Shown piece by piece: positions 21,021 to 31,615 of a DNA stretch of 64,000 bases. Origin of the DNA: Epichloe hybrida (Eukaryota > Ascomycota > Sordariomycetes > Hypocreales > Clavicipitaceae); NCBI GenBank assembly GCA_019022495.1, contig JAFEKR010000031.1, positions 434,001 through 498,000 on the forward strand. Reading direction: 5' to 3'. The first letter of the stretch is position 1; every line of letters starts with the position of its first letter. Under the pieces are notes generated by a model, which saw only the letters and a program-made list of their open reading frames with translations, was not told where the DNA came from and made no database searches. Both the position numbers and the translations under genes were made by a program.

Positions 21021-21723
21021 TGTGAGGCCCCACTCACAATAACAGGTGCACCTGCGCACCCTATGGGCTAGCAAGGCTCTAGGGCTAAGTTTACATAACA
21101 CTAGTAAGCTACTAGCTATAAGATAGTAACTTATATATATAATATATTTAGACCTAGTAAGCTTTAGTTAATATACTAAAGCCCTTATACCTTTTACCTA
21201 GTTACTATTATTCTTATAATTTTAAAGCTTCTCTTACTAGCTACTTAAGAGTAATATAAGGGGGAAAACTACTTAATTTACTAAAGCTATATTAGATAAT
21301 AACCTAACCCTAATAGATAAGAGTTATACCTAATTAAATAAGGGTAATACTATAAGTAAAGATATATTATATACTACTAAAACTATACTTATAATAAGAC
21401 CTTTTACCTCTTATAGTAAAGCTATAGTAATACTAAAGTAAATTACTTAATTTAAAAAACTCTAAAGATTATAAGAATAAGAATAAAAGCTTATTAACCT
21501 TATTAAGGGTAACTTAAGGGAAATATAAGGGAAAAGTAAGTAAAAAGCTAGTATTTCCTTAAGTAATAGTAGCTAAGAGATTAAAGTTAAGAATATTACT
21601 AAGCTTTAATACCTTATAAACCCCTAGAGGTATAAGATATAAGTAAATAATCTAAACTATACCTTTAATAAGGTAAGGAAAAAATACTAATATAATTACT
21701 AAAGAATTCTCTTTATACTTAAC
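21021..21723 (+). mobile_element. Gypsy fragment 1: 5' LTR and leader/gag start
   Basis: A 198-bp LTR (21021-21218, TGTGAGGCCCCACTC... to ...TATTCTTATA) is followed by about 500 bp that match the start of the complete Gypsy copy at 43938-44445. It is cut at 21723, where a hAT-like element end begins. The LTR keeps many CpA/TpG dinucleotides, whereas the following sequence has almost none. Confidence 0.8.
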
Positions 21724-23300
21724 CAGAGCATGTAATGTAATGTAATGTAATATGTAATTATTACACATTACATTACATTACATTACAATATATTACATTC
21801 ATTACAAATGTAATGTTAGGGTAAATATTAGTGAGGTATATTAATATCCTATAATATTCTTTAGATTTTTCTCTATTAACTTAATATTACTGTCTTTTAT
21901 TATTATAATTTACTAATTTAGTTATTTTTTTTAATGTTTAAGCTTATTTAGACTAATAAGCTATTTATAGGCAGAGCATGTAATGTAATGTAATGTAATG
22001 TAATATTTCGGGTAAATATCAGTGAGGTATATTAATATCCTATAATATTCTTTAGATTTTTCTTTATTAACTTAATATTACTGTCTTTTATTATTATAAT
22101 TTAGTAATTTAGTTATTTTTTTTTAATGTTTAAGCTTATTTAGACTAATAAGCTATTTATAGGCATATAGTAGCTAAATATAGTATATTCTAATGCTAAA
22201 CTATACTATTATTTTTTCTTTAAATTATAAAGCTTTTTTTAGTTAAGGAACTTTTTTTTAGATTTACTATCCTTTTTAATATACTTTCTTTACTTAAAAT
22301 ATAATAATTACCCTAAAGAAATTTCTTTTTATTATATATAAATAAGATTAAAACTCTAATAATAATATATTTATATATATATACTTCTTATTATAAAAAA
22401 GAAATTTTAATATATATAATAAAGAAATTCCTAGCTATATAGCTATTTAAGTATAATTATAAGTAATTATATTAACTTTTAAGGTTTTTTAAGCTAAAGA
22501 AAAAGTAAAAAACCTTAGGAAAGCTAATAAAAAAGGACTTAACTATTTTATAGTAAATATTTATAATATTTATAATATATTTTTATTAATATTAAAGGTA
22601 TTTAAAAATAAGCTTTAAAAGAAAGTTTAATAATATTTACTATCTTTAGCTTCCTTTCTTAGTTATATAGTTTCTTCTAAAAGTAAGTCTAAAAGTAAGT
22701 CTTATTAATTATACTTTATATATAGTTATAGTTTCTTTACTTTACTATATAATCTAATCCTAGAAAAGAGATACTATAAAAGTAAGACTAAAAGTAAGTC
22801 TTATTAATTATAGCTTATATGTAATTATAATTTCTTTACTTTGCTATATAATTTAATCCTAGAAAACAGATATTATAAAAATAGGTCTAAAAGTAGGACT
22901 TATTAATCTTCCCTTATATGTAATTATAGTTTGTTTACTTTACTATATAATCTAATCCTAGAAAAGGGATATTTTAAAAGTAAGTCTAAAAGTAATTATA
23001 TTAATTATATTATAGCTAATACACTTAGTTATAGGGTTTTTTCTTTAAAATAAACCTAAGAGATAAGTTTTATTAGTTTTATTAATTATAATTTAGGTAA
23101 GAATAGTAGTAAGACCTTAGTTTAAATTTTTATAAACTTAATATAAACTTTTTAATAGTTAAATTATATTTTTTACTATCTATACCTAATTATATAACCT
23201 TAATATTAAAAAATCAAAAATAATTACAAACAATTACAAATAATTACATGTAATGTAATTATTAAGGGTAAGGTGTAATGTAATGTAATGCAATGCTCTG
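21724..23300. mobile_element. hAT-like non-autonomous element with CAGAGCATGTAATG end
   Basis: The left end CAGAGCATGTAATGTAATG and right end ...CATTGCTCTG-type (plus strand CAATGCTCTG at 23291-23300) form inverted ends. CAGAG termini fit the hAT superfamily. The left ~245 bp is duplicated in tandem, with a second CAGAGCATG end at 21972. The flanks do not share an 8-bp duplication (TACTTAAC on the left, Gypsy LTR on the right), so the element lies at a rearrangement junction. No open frame remains. Confidence 0.6.
22688..22984. repeat. Three 99-bp tandem repeats inside the hAT-like element
   Basis: Units begin at 22688, 22787 and 22886, with a partial fourth at 22985. Each starts TCTAAAAGTAAGTCTTATTA and contains CTATATAATCTAATCCTAGA. 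The AAAAGTAAGTCTAAAAGTAAG motif resembles the arms of the palindrome at 37367-37516. Confidence 0.8.
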
Positions 23301-23496
23301 TGAGAACAATGGTAGCTAGGCAAGAGGTATGGGGGCTCTAGTATATTAACTAAAGCTTGCTAGGTCTAAATGTGTTATGCATGCAAGTTATTACCTTATA
23401 GCTAGTAACTCGCTAGTGTTACATAGACTTAGCCCTAGGGCCTCGCTAGCCTATAGGGTACGCAAGTGCACCTATTATTATAAGTAAGGCCTTATA
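23299..23496 (-). repeat. 3' LTR of the reverse Gypsy element
   Basis: 198 bp, running (on the plus strand) from TGTGAGAACAATGG to AGGCCTTATA. It overlaps by two bases the end of the hAT-like element. Confidence 0.8.
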
Positions 23497-24210
23497 ATTA
23501 CTCTCTTACTTATAGCTAGGCTCCTAAATAGCTTTCGCTAGGTACCCTATATCTATTTACTAAGTATTAGCTAAATTAAAATAATAATAAATAATAGATA
23601 GCGCTTATATATAAATTTATCTATAACTCCCTATTATATTATAAACTTTTTCCTCTAGTAAACATAGTTATCCTTAATTAACCTTATTTATACTTTATTT
23701 ACCTTAACTCTTTAACTCTTAATCTATATCCTTTTACTATAAAGCTAGATATAATTTACTTCTATATTTACTTATATATACACTATCTTTAGACTAGGTA
23801 CTTTAACTTTAAGAAGCACTTACTAATTAAAATCCTTTTACTAGTAATTATATATAGTTTTCCCTATTCTTTAGTTAGTATAGTAACTAGAGGAAAATAA
23901 TTAAAACATTATATTTAGTGTAATAAATATAGTAATATATATAAGATAGTAAGTCACTTAGTATTCTATTATCCTATAGCTATAAATTACTAACTTTTCT
24001 ATACTAGGCTATGCTAACTTTAGCTAGTAACTTCTAGGACCTTTTAGTTATTTATAAATAGGTTTAGGCCCTTATAAATACCACTATTACTACTAAGAAT
24101 AAGGAGAGTATCCCTATGTTTTTAGATATAACTTACTATAGCTTTACTATATGTATCTTAAATTAAGTAATAGGTTTTAACTATACTAATATTATGTATT
24201 ATATTACCTT

Positions 24211-25030
24211 TGTTAAAAATAAGACCTATTTTTAGCCCTTTCTAGTTAAAGGACCTTTCTATTACTAGCTTGCATTGCAAGCCTAACAGCTGCACTGCAG
24301 CTGTTAATGGTCGCGAAGGTGGCTATTAATAGCTACGTCGCAGCTGTTAATAGCTGCGACCGACCGTGTGGATGACTAATCTAAATCAATTGTCAATTGT
24401 GAATTATTTAATTGCGTTATGGCTACAAGCGTAGCTATAACCGCAGCGCCACTAGTAATTAGGTAAGCTAGGGTGACGTAAGCAGGTTACCCTATAGCTA
24501 TCTTTAACAGCGATTTTCTCTTTAACTAGAGGTTATACAAAAGTCTTATATATAGCAAATTAAAGCTAGAAGATAGGGCTTTTATTTTATATAGGAATAT
24601 TTTTTAGACTAAAATTTAGTGCATACGGGTTGCTAGTTTGTATAGTGATAAGTTGATTTTTTGGATTTTACATATAAATAAATTTTGCGGAAAATAAAAA
24701 GTGGCCTATAAGACCTCTTTAGCGGTCCGGATTCACTGATATGGTTAGTGAGTATATAAGAGGAAGAAGATCTTTTTAATCTAGCTAGATAGCTAGGCCT
24801 CTTAATCTAACAGCCGCATTGCCTGTATAACGTCACTAAAATCAATTCTATTAGTATATAAGATATTGTAAAAGTTATCTAGATTAAATTTAATTAGTTA
24901 ATAACTGCCGAAACCTTCCATTATGTTACGTTAAATAAATATTTAACGTGGTGGTTTTACTAGTCCCTAACCGTAGAGCTACACCTGTACAGCTGTTGCT
25001 AGCTAGTAACTAGCTCCGTACATTTCAATA
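24211..25030 (+). repeat. 5' LTR of Copia element 2
   Basis: 820 bp. It contains a GC-rich block near 24280-24365 with nested CAGCTGTTAA(T)-type words that could fold. Confidence 0.92.
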
Positions 25031-25044
25031 GGTTATGAGCCTGG
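25031..25044 (+). other. Primer-binding site of Copia element 2
   Basis: GGTTATGAGCCTGG directly abuts the 5' LTR. This is the GGTTATGAGCC-type site known from fungal Copia elements. The outer element has the related GGTTAGAAGCC at the same position. Confidence 0.7.
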
Positions 25045-25087
25045 CCTATCACTATAAAATTCTTTCTAGTGCACTTTACGTACGGTT

Positions 25088-25410
25088 ATAGAAGACTTCC
25101 CTTCTATAAAATAGGAAAGACCTGCGAGATAGAAGCTATTCCCTTCTATAAAAAGGAATCATTGTGGTTATAGAAGACTTCCCTTCTATAAAATAGGAAG
25201 CGCACAAGCGATACAGAAGCTTTCCCTTCTATAAAAAGGAAGTTCAGCGAGGATAGAAGCTTTTCCCTTCTATAAAAAGGAAATTCAGTGAGAATAGAAG
25301 CTTTTCCCTTCTATAAAAAGGAAATTCAGCGCAGATAGAAGCTTTTCCCTTCTATAAAAAGGAATTTCAGTACGAATAGAAGACTTCCCTTCTATAAAAT
25401 TGGAAGATGG
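25088..25410 (+). repeat. Eight ~41-bp tandem repeats, each with CTATAAAA, in the Copia leader
   Basis: Each unit has the core AGAAGCTTTTCCCTTCTATA followed by AAAAGGAA. TTCCCTTCTATAAAAAGGAA is partly self-complementary (TTCC/GGAA ends). Between cores lie variable GC-containing spacers (CAGCGAGG, CAGTGAGA, CAGCGCAG). The array lies between the primer-binding site and gag. Confidence 0.9.
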
Positions 25411-25529
25411 ATACTAATTAATAAGGTTAGGGACCTCCAGTCCCTGATCTTAGTGCGCAAGAGGTTCTAAATAACTAGCTAAAAGAGCAGGTTATTAGAC
25501 AACAAAATGCTATCGATCTAGTAATACAG

Positions 25530-26640
25530 AAGCTAAAGTCCTTAACTTTAGCTATTAATGATAGATCTATGGAGGGTGTGGAAGCTACTAAGCCTACTAG
25601 TTAGTAGCAAGTTTAACAGCCTATTTAGCAAGATAAGGCACCTAAATCTAGCTCTGTACAAGCTGCCTTTAATAATTCGATTATTAAGGAATTTAATAAG
25701 AGGGTTTATAGCTGCCTTTAATAATTCGATTATTAAGGAATTTAATAAGAGGGTTTATAGCTGCCTTTAATAATTCGATTATTAAGGAATTTAATAAGAG
25801 GGTTTATAGCTGCCTTTAATAATTCGATTATTAAGGAATTTAATAAGAGGGTTTATAGCTGCCTTTAATAATTCGATTATTAAGGAATTTAATAAGAGGG
25901 TTTATAGCTTCCCTAAGACTGCTAAGCTTAAAGGAGCTGAAAATTTCGATTAATGGAAACAAGCCCTAACTATCTAATTTAGAGCTTTAGGCATGCCTAA
26001 TTTTCTAGATAATCCGGATATTTCTAGAGTGCTAGGGGACGCTGACTAAGCTATTATCCTTATGTTACTAAGGGATAGTTGTACGGAAGGCTCCTAAGCC
26101 GCTATAACTTAGCAAAAATCACCTGAAAAAGCCTATAATTTACTTGTATGGCAGTATTCATATAGCTTTGAAATCCAGAGAGGGTCCCTATATTCTGAAT
26201 TTCATAACCTGAATTTTCATGGATTTAAGGGGACTTTAGAAGCCTTTAATGTAGTCTTTAATAATCTACTAGCTAGATTATCGATTTTAGGGGTCCTGAT
26301 TGATCCTATAGATTAGGTTAATCAATATCTTTAATCCCTAAAATTAACCTTCCCTTAGTGGGCTAAGAGGCAATGATTTAGCATGCGTACGAATAGGGCT
26401 ATAGGGGTCCCCCTAGAAGCCCTAAATCTTGAATTTCTGATGGCAGACCTTCTAGCTAAACAGAGGGATAAGTTATCTACGGTAGCTAAAGCCCTGAATT
26501 ATAGGGCTAAAGACCTAGAAAAGGGTGCTAAAGATAAGGAAAAGGCCCCTAAAGGTTAGAAGAAGAAGAAAGAAAGCTCTAAAGAAAATAAGGGCTCTTC
26601 TAATTCTAATAAGAAGAAAAAGAAGTAAAAGGGTTAAAAA
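25530..26640 (+). pseudogene. Copia element 2 gag, broken
   Basis: Readable stretches include KLKGAENF, WKQALTIQFRALG (Trp restored by context), LRDSCTEGS and LIDPID, ending in a Lys/Ser-rich basic tail (KKKKESSKENKGSSNSNKKK). Stops fall where Gln is expected (CAA to TAA, CAG to TAG). A tandem array near the N-terminus adds a further frameshift. Confidence 0.75.
25662..25906 (+). repeat. Five 49-bp tandem repeats within gag
   Basis: Units begin at 25662, 25711, 25760, 25809 and 25858 (GCTGCCTTTAATAATTCGAT...GTTTATA) and are essentially identical. A period of 49 is not divisible by three, so the array shifts the gag frame. The identity of the copies, including their RIP-type bases, suggests expansion after RIP. 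Confidence 0.95.
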
Positions 26641-26679
26641 TCAGATAAAAAGGATACTAAAGAACTTATAGAATGTTCT

Positions 26680-29600
26680 TTTATGCTAGGAAATTACAAC
26701 CTTTCTAACGGAGCACTTAATCCGTACAAGAAACCTAGTAATTACAAGACTAGTTATAAGAGCTCTAGCGATAGTAGCTCTAATTCTAGCTCTAGTGATT
26801 TGGATAATGAAAAACAAGAAATTAATACCTTAAATGGTTTTAATTATTACAGTAAAGACATAAAAAAGGCCCTATTATATAATATAGGTTTAACTATATA
26901 TATAGTTAATTCTAGGGAGGTCTTTAGGGATTATACCCCTTTTAAGAAGGGGGAATCTAACCCTATTATAACCGGTGGTAGCCCTATTTATCCTAAGGGT
27001 CACGGTAGTGCTGTTTTTGAGGTCTTATATCAAAAGAAACCTAATAAATATAGGACCTTAGTGCTAAAGGATGCTCTATATTTTCCTTAGCTTAATGTTA
27101 ATATAGTTAGTGGCCTTATTCACTATATATCTAGCGGTTGCTTTATAAAAAACCATCTTTATCTTAAAGATAGGTCTTGTATTGCTTACTTAGATATAGA
27201 AAAACATGGTTTTTTCTTTCACGTTAAAAACCAATCTACACTAACGTTACATAAAGGGCCCTATAAAAAATCTTATTATATCCGACCTTTTACCTATGCT
27301 AGCTTTAGGGGTCATAGCTATCTGATTAGCTACCCTATAGAGGTTCAAATTCCCTCTAAAAAGCCGGATTGGGCTTCTGATTTAGACGAAATCGCTGAAA
27401 TTGACGAAGATAATGATATTAAAGAAATCGTACGGGATGATTTAGGGGATTTAGTCCCTTCTCCAACGCCTATAGCCCTAGGCTAGGTCCCTTATAAATC
27501 TAAAGAAATAGATTTAGGGGTGTTAGAGGGCCTTAGTGGAGGAAAAAGGTCCCTAATACCTCCCTAAGAGGCCTGTGGTTCTTAAGGGGCCTAGCAGGGG
27601 ACTAACGGAGAGGGCCCTAATCTAGACCCGAATCTAGACCCTAATTCAGGCCCTAAAGACCTTTAATATCAAAAGTTACTAGAACTAGCTAGCCTATGGC
27701 ATGTACGATTAGGGCACCTAGGGCTTCCTTTACTAAAGAAAACAAGCCTTATAACTAAAGGAATCCCTGATTTTTCTAAAATTAAGGATAAAGACTTTAA
27801 ATGTATAGCTTATGATTAATCTAAGGCAGTTAGAAGACCTAGGAAATTAGCTATCCCTGACCCCCCTAGAGCTCTAGATTAAATAGAGGGGGATACGCTA
27901 AAAATCAGCCCTGTACCATATAATAAACAGTTAATTTGCTTATTTCTAGTTAATCGAAAAACTAGATATAAGTGGGTGTTCTTATTACCAAATAAGGAAG
28001 GCCTAACTGTTTATAGGGCTATTAAGGGCTTCTTTAGAGGGCTTAAAAATCAACTAGGTTAATATCCTAGGCACCTTTACTTTGATGGGGGCTAAGAAAT
28101 CGATTCTAGTTGTTAAACCTAGTTAAATTCTAAAGGGATTAAATTTACGACTTCTAGTCCCTATATCCATGAGTAAAATGGATTAGCAAAGCGTTCTATT
28201 TGTACTATTCTAGATCAATTAAGGGCTACTATCTAGTGGGCAAAATTACCCTTATATCTATGGTGTTTTGTATTACCTACAGTTGTTAACCTAGTTAATA
28301 TAACTGCTAATACCACAAAGGATAAAAGCCCTAAATAACTACTAGCTAGGGAGCTAAATTAGCCCTATACGACTAATATTAGCAGTATTAGAGCCATAGG
28401 ATCTTACTATGAGATTCTAATCCCCCTAGAAAAACGACCTAAAGCCTAGAAGTTAGCAGCTAGGACTATCCCTAGAAGGTTATTAGCTACACTAGGTTCT
28501 AACACTTACCTAGTGTACATCCCCTCTAAAAGGCTAGTTATGAAGACTAGCTTTATTAAGATTATAGAGCCTATAGGTCCTGTCTCTAAAGGATTACCTA
28601 GGCTTTCTATAGGGGATAACCCTTTAGAGGGGGAAAATAATTTAGAAGATTAAGATCTAAATTAAGGTTTAAAGGATTACCCTATAGATAATATAGGAAA
28701 TCAAAATCCCCCTATAGGTTAAGAAAAACACCCTATAGGGCCTGTACAACCCCCTAAGAAACTGATTCCAGAGGCCTCAGAGGAGGCCACGCCCGTAACT
28801 TCACTAGGAAATCAGATTTTGACTCCGGACCTTGATTTTGATAAAATTACTGACTTCGACCCTAATATTAACCCTATGGATGTTGATATTAGTTCCCCTT
28901 TTTCTCTAGATTTTATAAAAGAAATCTGCTTTAAGGTATAGGAGAAGCTAAAGGAAAATAACCCTAATAGCCCTAAACCTAAGACTTGGAAGCAAGCTAT
29001 ATCTAGCCTTAAAAGGGATAAATAGATAGAAGCTACGTATAAGGAATATGAATAGCTTCTAAAGGCTAGTACTTTTAAATTTATAGGGAAAGACTAAGTA
29101 CCTAAGGGCCGTAAAGTACTAAAGAATAGGCTTGTTTATAAGCTTAAAAAGGATAAAGAAAATAATCCTTTAAAATACAAGGCCTGACTTGTTACTAAGG
29201 GATTTATGCAAATCGAAGGTCTAGATTATCTAGAGACCTTTGTAGCCACAAGCATTCCCCCTAGCTAGAGGATTTTACTAGCCCTAGCGGCTTAGAATAA
29301 CTAGGAAATTGAATAGGTTGATTTTATAGGAGCTTTTCTTAATAGTAAGTTATAATAACAGATTTATATAGTTATTCCAGATAGATTTATTGAATTCCTT
29401 GAAGCAAATCCTAAATTAGCTAAATTAGCTAAAAGTTTTGGCTATAAACCTTCTAAAGATTAAGTAATTTTATTACAAAAATCTTTATATAGCCTAAAAC
29501 AGAGCTTAAGGGAGTGGTAACAAGCACTAATTGTAGTGCTAAAGTCCCTAGGATTTAGCCCTCTAATTTCTAACCTAGCTATATTCTATAATTCCTCTAC

Positions 29601-30590
29601 TAAAACCTTTATTATTACATATGTGAATGATTGTCTTCTAATTGGACTGGATTTACGTTATATCTAAAGACTTAAAAAGGAACTTTATAAAGTCTATCTA
29701 ATAGAAGATAGGGGGCTAGCTGAATTCTTCTTAGGGGTTTAAATCGTACAAGATAGACCTAATAGGGTCCCAAAAATTCATTAATCTTAGTATATCTTAG
29801 AGGCTTTAAATCGATTTAATATGCTAGATAGTAAGCCTATTAGCATATCTCTTTAGCCAGGCGTTTTAGCTACGCAGACTACTAAGCTTTTAATAGCTAT
29901 TGAAATCAAGCTCTATTAGTGCATTATAGGGACTATAATGTACCTAATGTTGCTTATAAGGCCGGACGTGGCCTTTACACTTTAGTGGCTATTTATAGCA
30001 CTAGCTAGGCCCTATATAGAGCACCTAAAAGTAGCTAAAAACCTGCTTAGGTACTTATTAGGGACTAAATTCCTTGCTATAATTTATAGGGGAGACCCTA
30101 AAGGTATAGCTAGTAAAAGCCTAATAGGTTATTGCGATAGTGATTTTATAGGGGATAAAAAGACCTCTAAATTAACCTACGCTTATCTATTTAAGCTAGC
30201 TAGCGGACTTATTAGCTAGAAATCAAAGAAAGCTAGTATAATAGCTCTATTAACATTAGAAGCTAAAGCTGACGCTATTTGCGAGACCTTCTGGGAGCTA
30301 TAGTGGCTTTAGGGCTTATTTAAGGAGCTAAAAACCCCTATTTCTCCCCCTATCTAGATATATTGCGATAATTAAGGCGCTATAACCACTGCCTATAACC
30401 CTGCCTTACATAGCCATACAAAGCATACCTTGCTAAAGTTTAACTATATTAGGCAACAGGTTTTAGAGGGTTTAGCTAAGATCGAATATCTAGATACGAA
30501 GTTAATGCCTGTAGATAGCCTAATGAAACCGTTATCTAGGCCTCTTCATTAGGCTTTTATTAGGCTCTTAAGGCTTAATAATCACTAAAA
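26680..30590 (+). pseudogene. Copia element 2 pol (protease-integrase-RT-RNase H), RIP-inactivated
   Basis: The protease active site, expected as Asp-Thr/Ser-Gly, reads NIG in LLYNIGLTIYIVN (about 26870). The integrase zinc segment is LWHVRLGHLGLPLLKK (about 27690), and the catalytic core is near 27960-28290 (HLYFDGG, FTTSSPYIHE*NGLAKR). RT has RLVYKLKKDKENNPLKYKA, VDFIGAFLN and YVNDCLLIG, where the catalytic YVDD has become YVND. RNase H has GYCDSDFIGDKKTSK, SKKASIIALLTLEAKA and HTKHTLLKFNYIRQ. Dozens of TAG/TAA codons replace Gln and Trp. A 135-codon open stretch (26683-27090) is just a gap between stops. Confidence 0.9.
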
Positions 30591-30795
30591 ACCAATAACT
30601 AATTCCCTTTAATAGGGAACTAAAAACAACGCTAAAAAGGGAGCTATATTTAATAATAGCTAGGAATTTAAAAGGGGGTCTTTTATCTTTTCCTGTTTTT
30701 CCCTTTTATTTGTTTTTATCTAAAAAGTTCTTGTTTACCTTATATCACTTTGTACGCTTTTAATTAGCTTATATGTAATTCTTTTATAGAGGGGG

Positions 30796-31615
30796 TGTTA
30801 AAAATAAGACCTATTTTTAGCCCTTTCTAGTTAAAGGACCTTTCTATTACTAGCTTGCATTGCAAGCCTAATAGCTACACTGTAGCTGTTAACGGTCACG
30901 AAGGTGGCTGTTAATAGCTATGTCATAGCTATTAATAGCTACGACTAACTATATGAATGACTAATCTAAATCAATTATTAATTGTGGATTATTTAATTGC
31001 GTTGTAGCTATAAGCGTAACTATAACCGCAGCGCCACTAGTAATTAAGTAAGCTAGGGTGACGTAAGCAGGTTACCCTATAGCTATCTTTAACAGCAATT
31101 TTCTCTTTAACTAGAGGTTATACAAAAGTCTTGCATATAGCAAATTAAAGCTAGAAAATAGGGCTTTTATTTTATGTAGGAATATTTTTTAGACTAAAAT
31201 TTAGTGCATATAGGTTGCTAGTTTGTATGGTGGTGAGTCGATTTTTTGGATTTTACATATAAATGAATTTTGCGGAAAATAAAAAGTGGCCTGTAAGACC
31301 TCTTTAGCGGTCCGGATTCACCGATATAGTTAGTGGGTATATAAGAGAAAGAAGATCTTTTTAATCTAGCTAGATAGCTAGGCCTCTCAATCCAATAGCC
31401 GCATTGCTCGTACAACGTCACTAAAATCAATTCTATTGGTATATAAGATATCGTAAAAGTCATCTAGATTAAATTCAATTAGTTGATAACTGCCGAAACC
31501 TTCCATTGCGTTGCGTTAAATAAATATTCAACGTGGTGGTTCTACTGGTCCCTGACCGTAGAGCTACACCTGTACAGCTGTTGCCAGCTGGTAACTAGCT
31601 CCCTACATTTCAATA
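30796..31615 (+). repeat. 3' LTR of Copia element 2
   Basis: 820 bp, the same length as the 5' LTR. Differences are nearly all transitions, e.g. CTGCACTGCAG against CTACACTGTAG. Confidence 0.92.

Larger units (their letters stand above)
24211..31615 (+). mobile_element. Copia element 2: complete 7.4-kb element with 820-bp LTRs, RIP-inactivated
   Basis: Two 820-bp LTRs (TGTTAAAAATAAGACC... to ...ACATTTCAATA) are flanked by ACCTT on both sides (24206-24210, 31616-31620). The primer-binding site GGTTATGAGCCTGG follows the left LTR and the polypurine tract TAGAGGGGG precedes the right LTR. The order gag, protease, integrase, RT, RNase H is Copia-type. The LTR pair differs almost only by C/T and G/A transitions. 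It keeps more CpA than the surrounding Gypsy DNA, so it is probably the younger insertion. Confidence 0.9.

Noticed and set aside
21724..21830. CRISPR-like or satellite array from TAATG repeats
   Set aside because: Short 5-bp repeats at a DNA-element end, with no spacers. The genome is fungal.
26683..27090. 135-codon open frame in Copia element 2 as a functional gene
   Set aside because: It continues the pol frame beyond both stops and contains the mutated protease site. It is a gap between RIP stops, not a gene.
31218..31463. 81-codon minus frame in an LTR
   Set aside because: It lies antisense within the 3' LTR of Copia element 2 and has no protein features.
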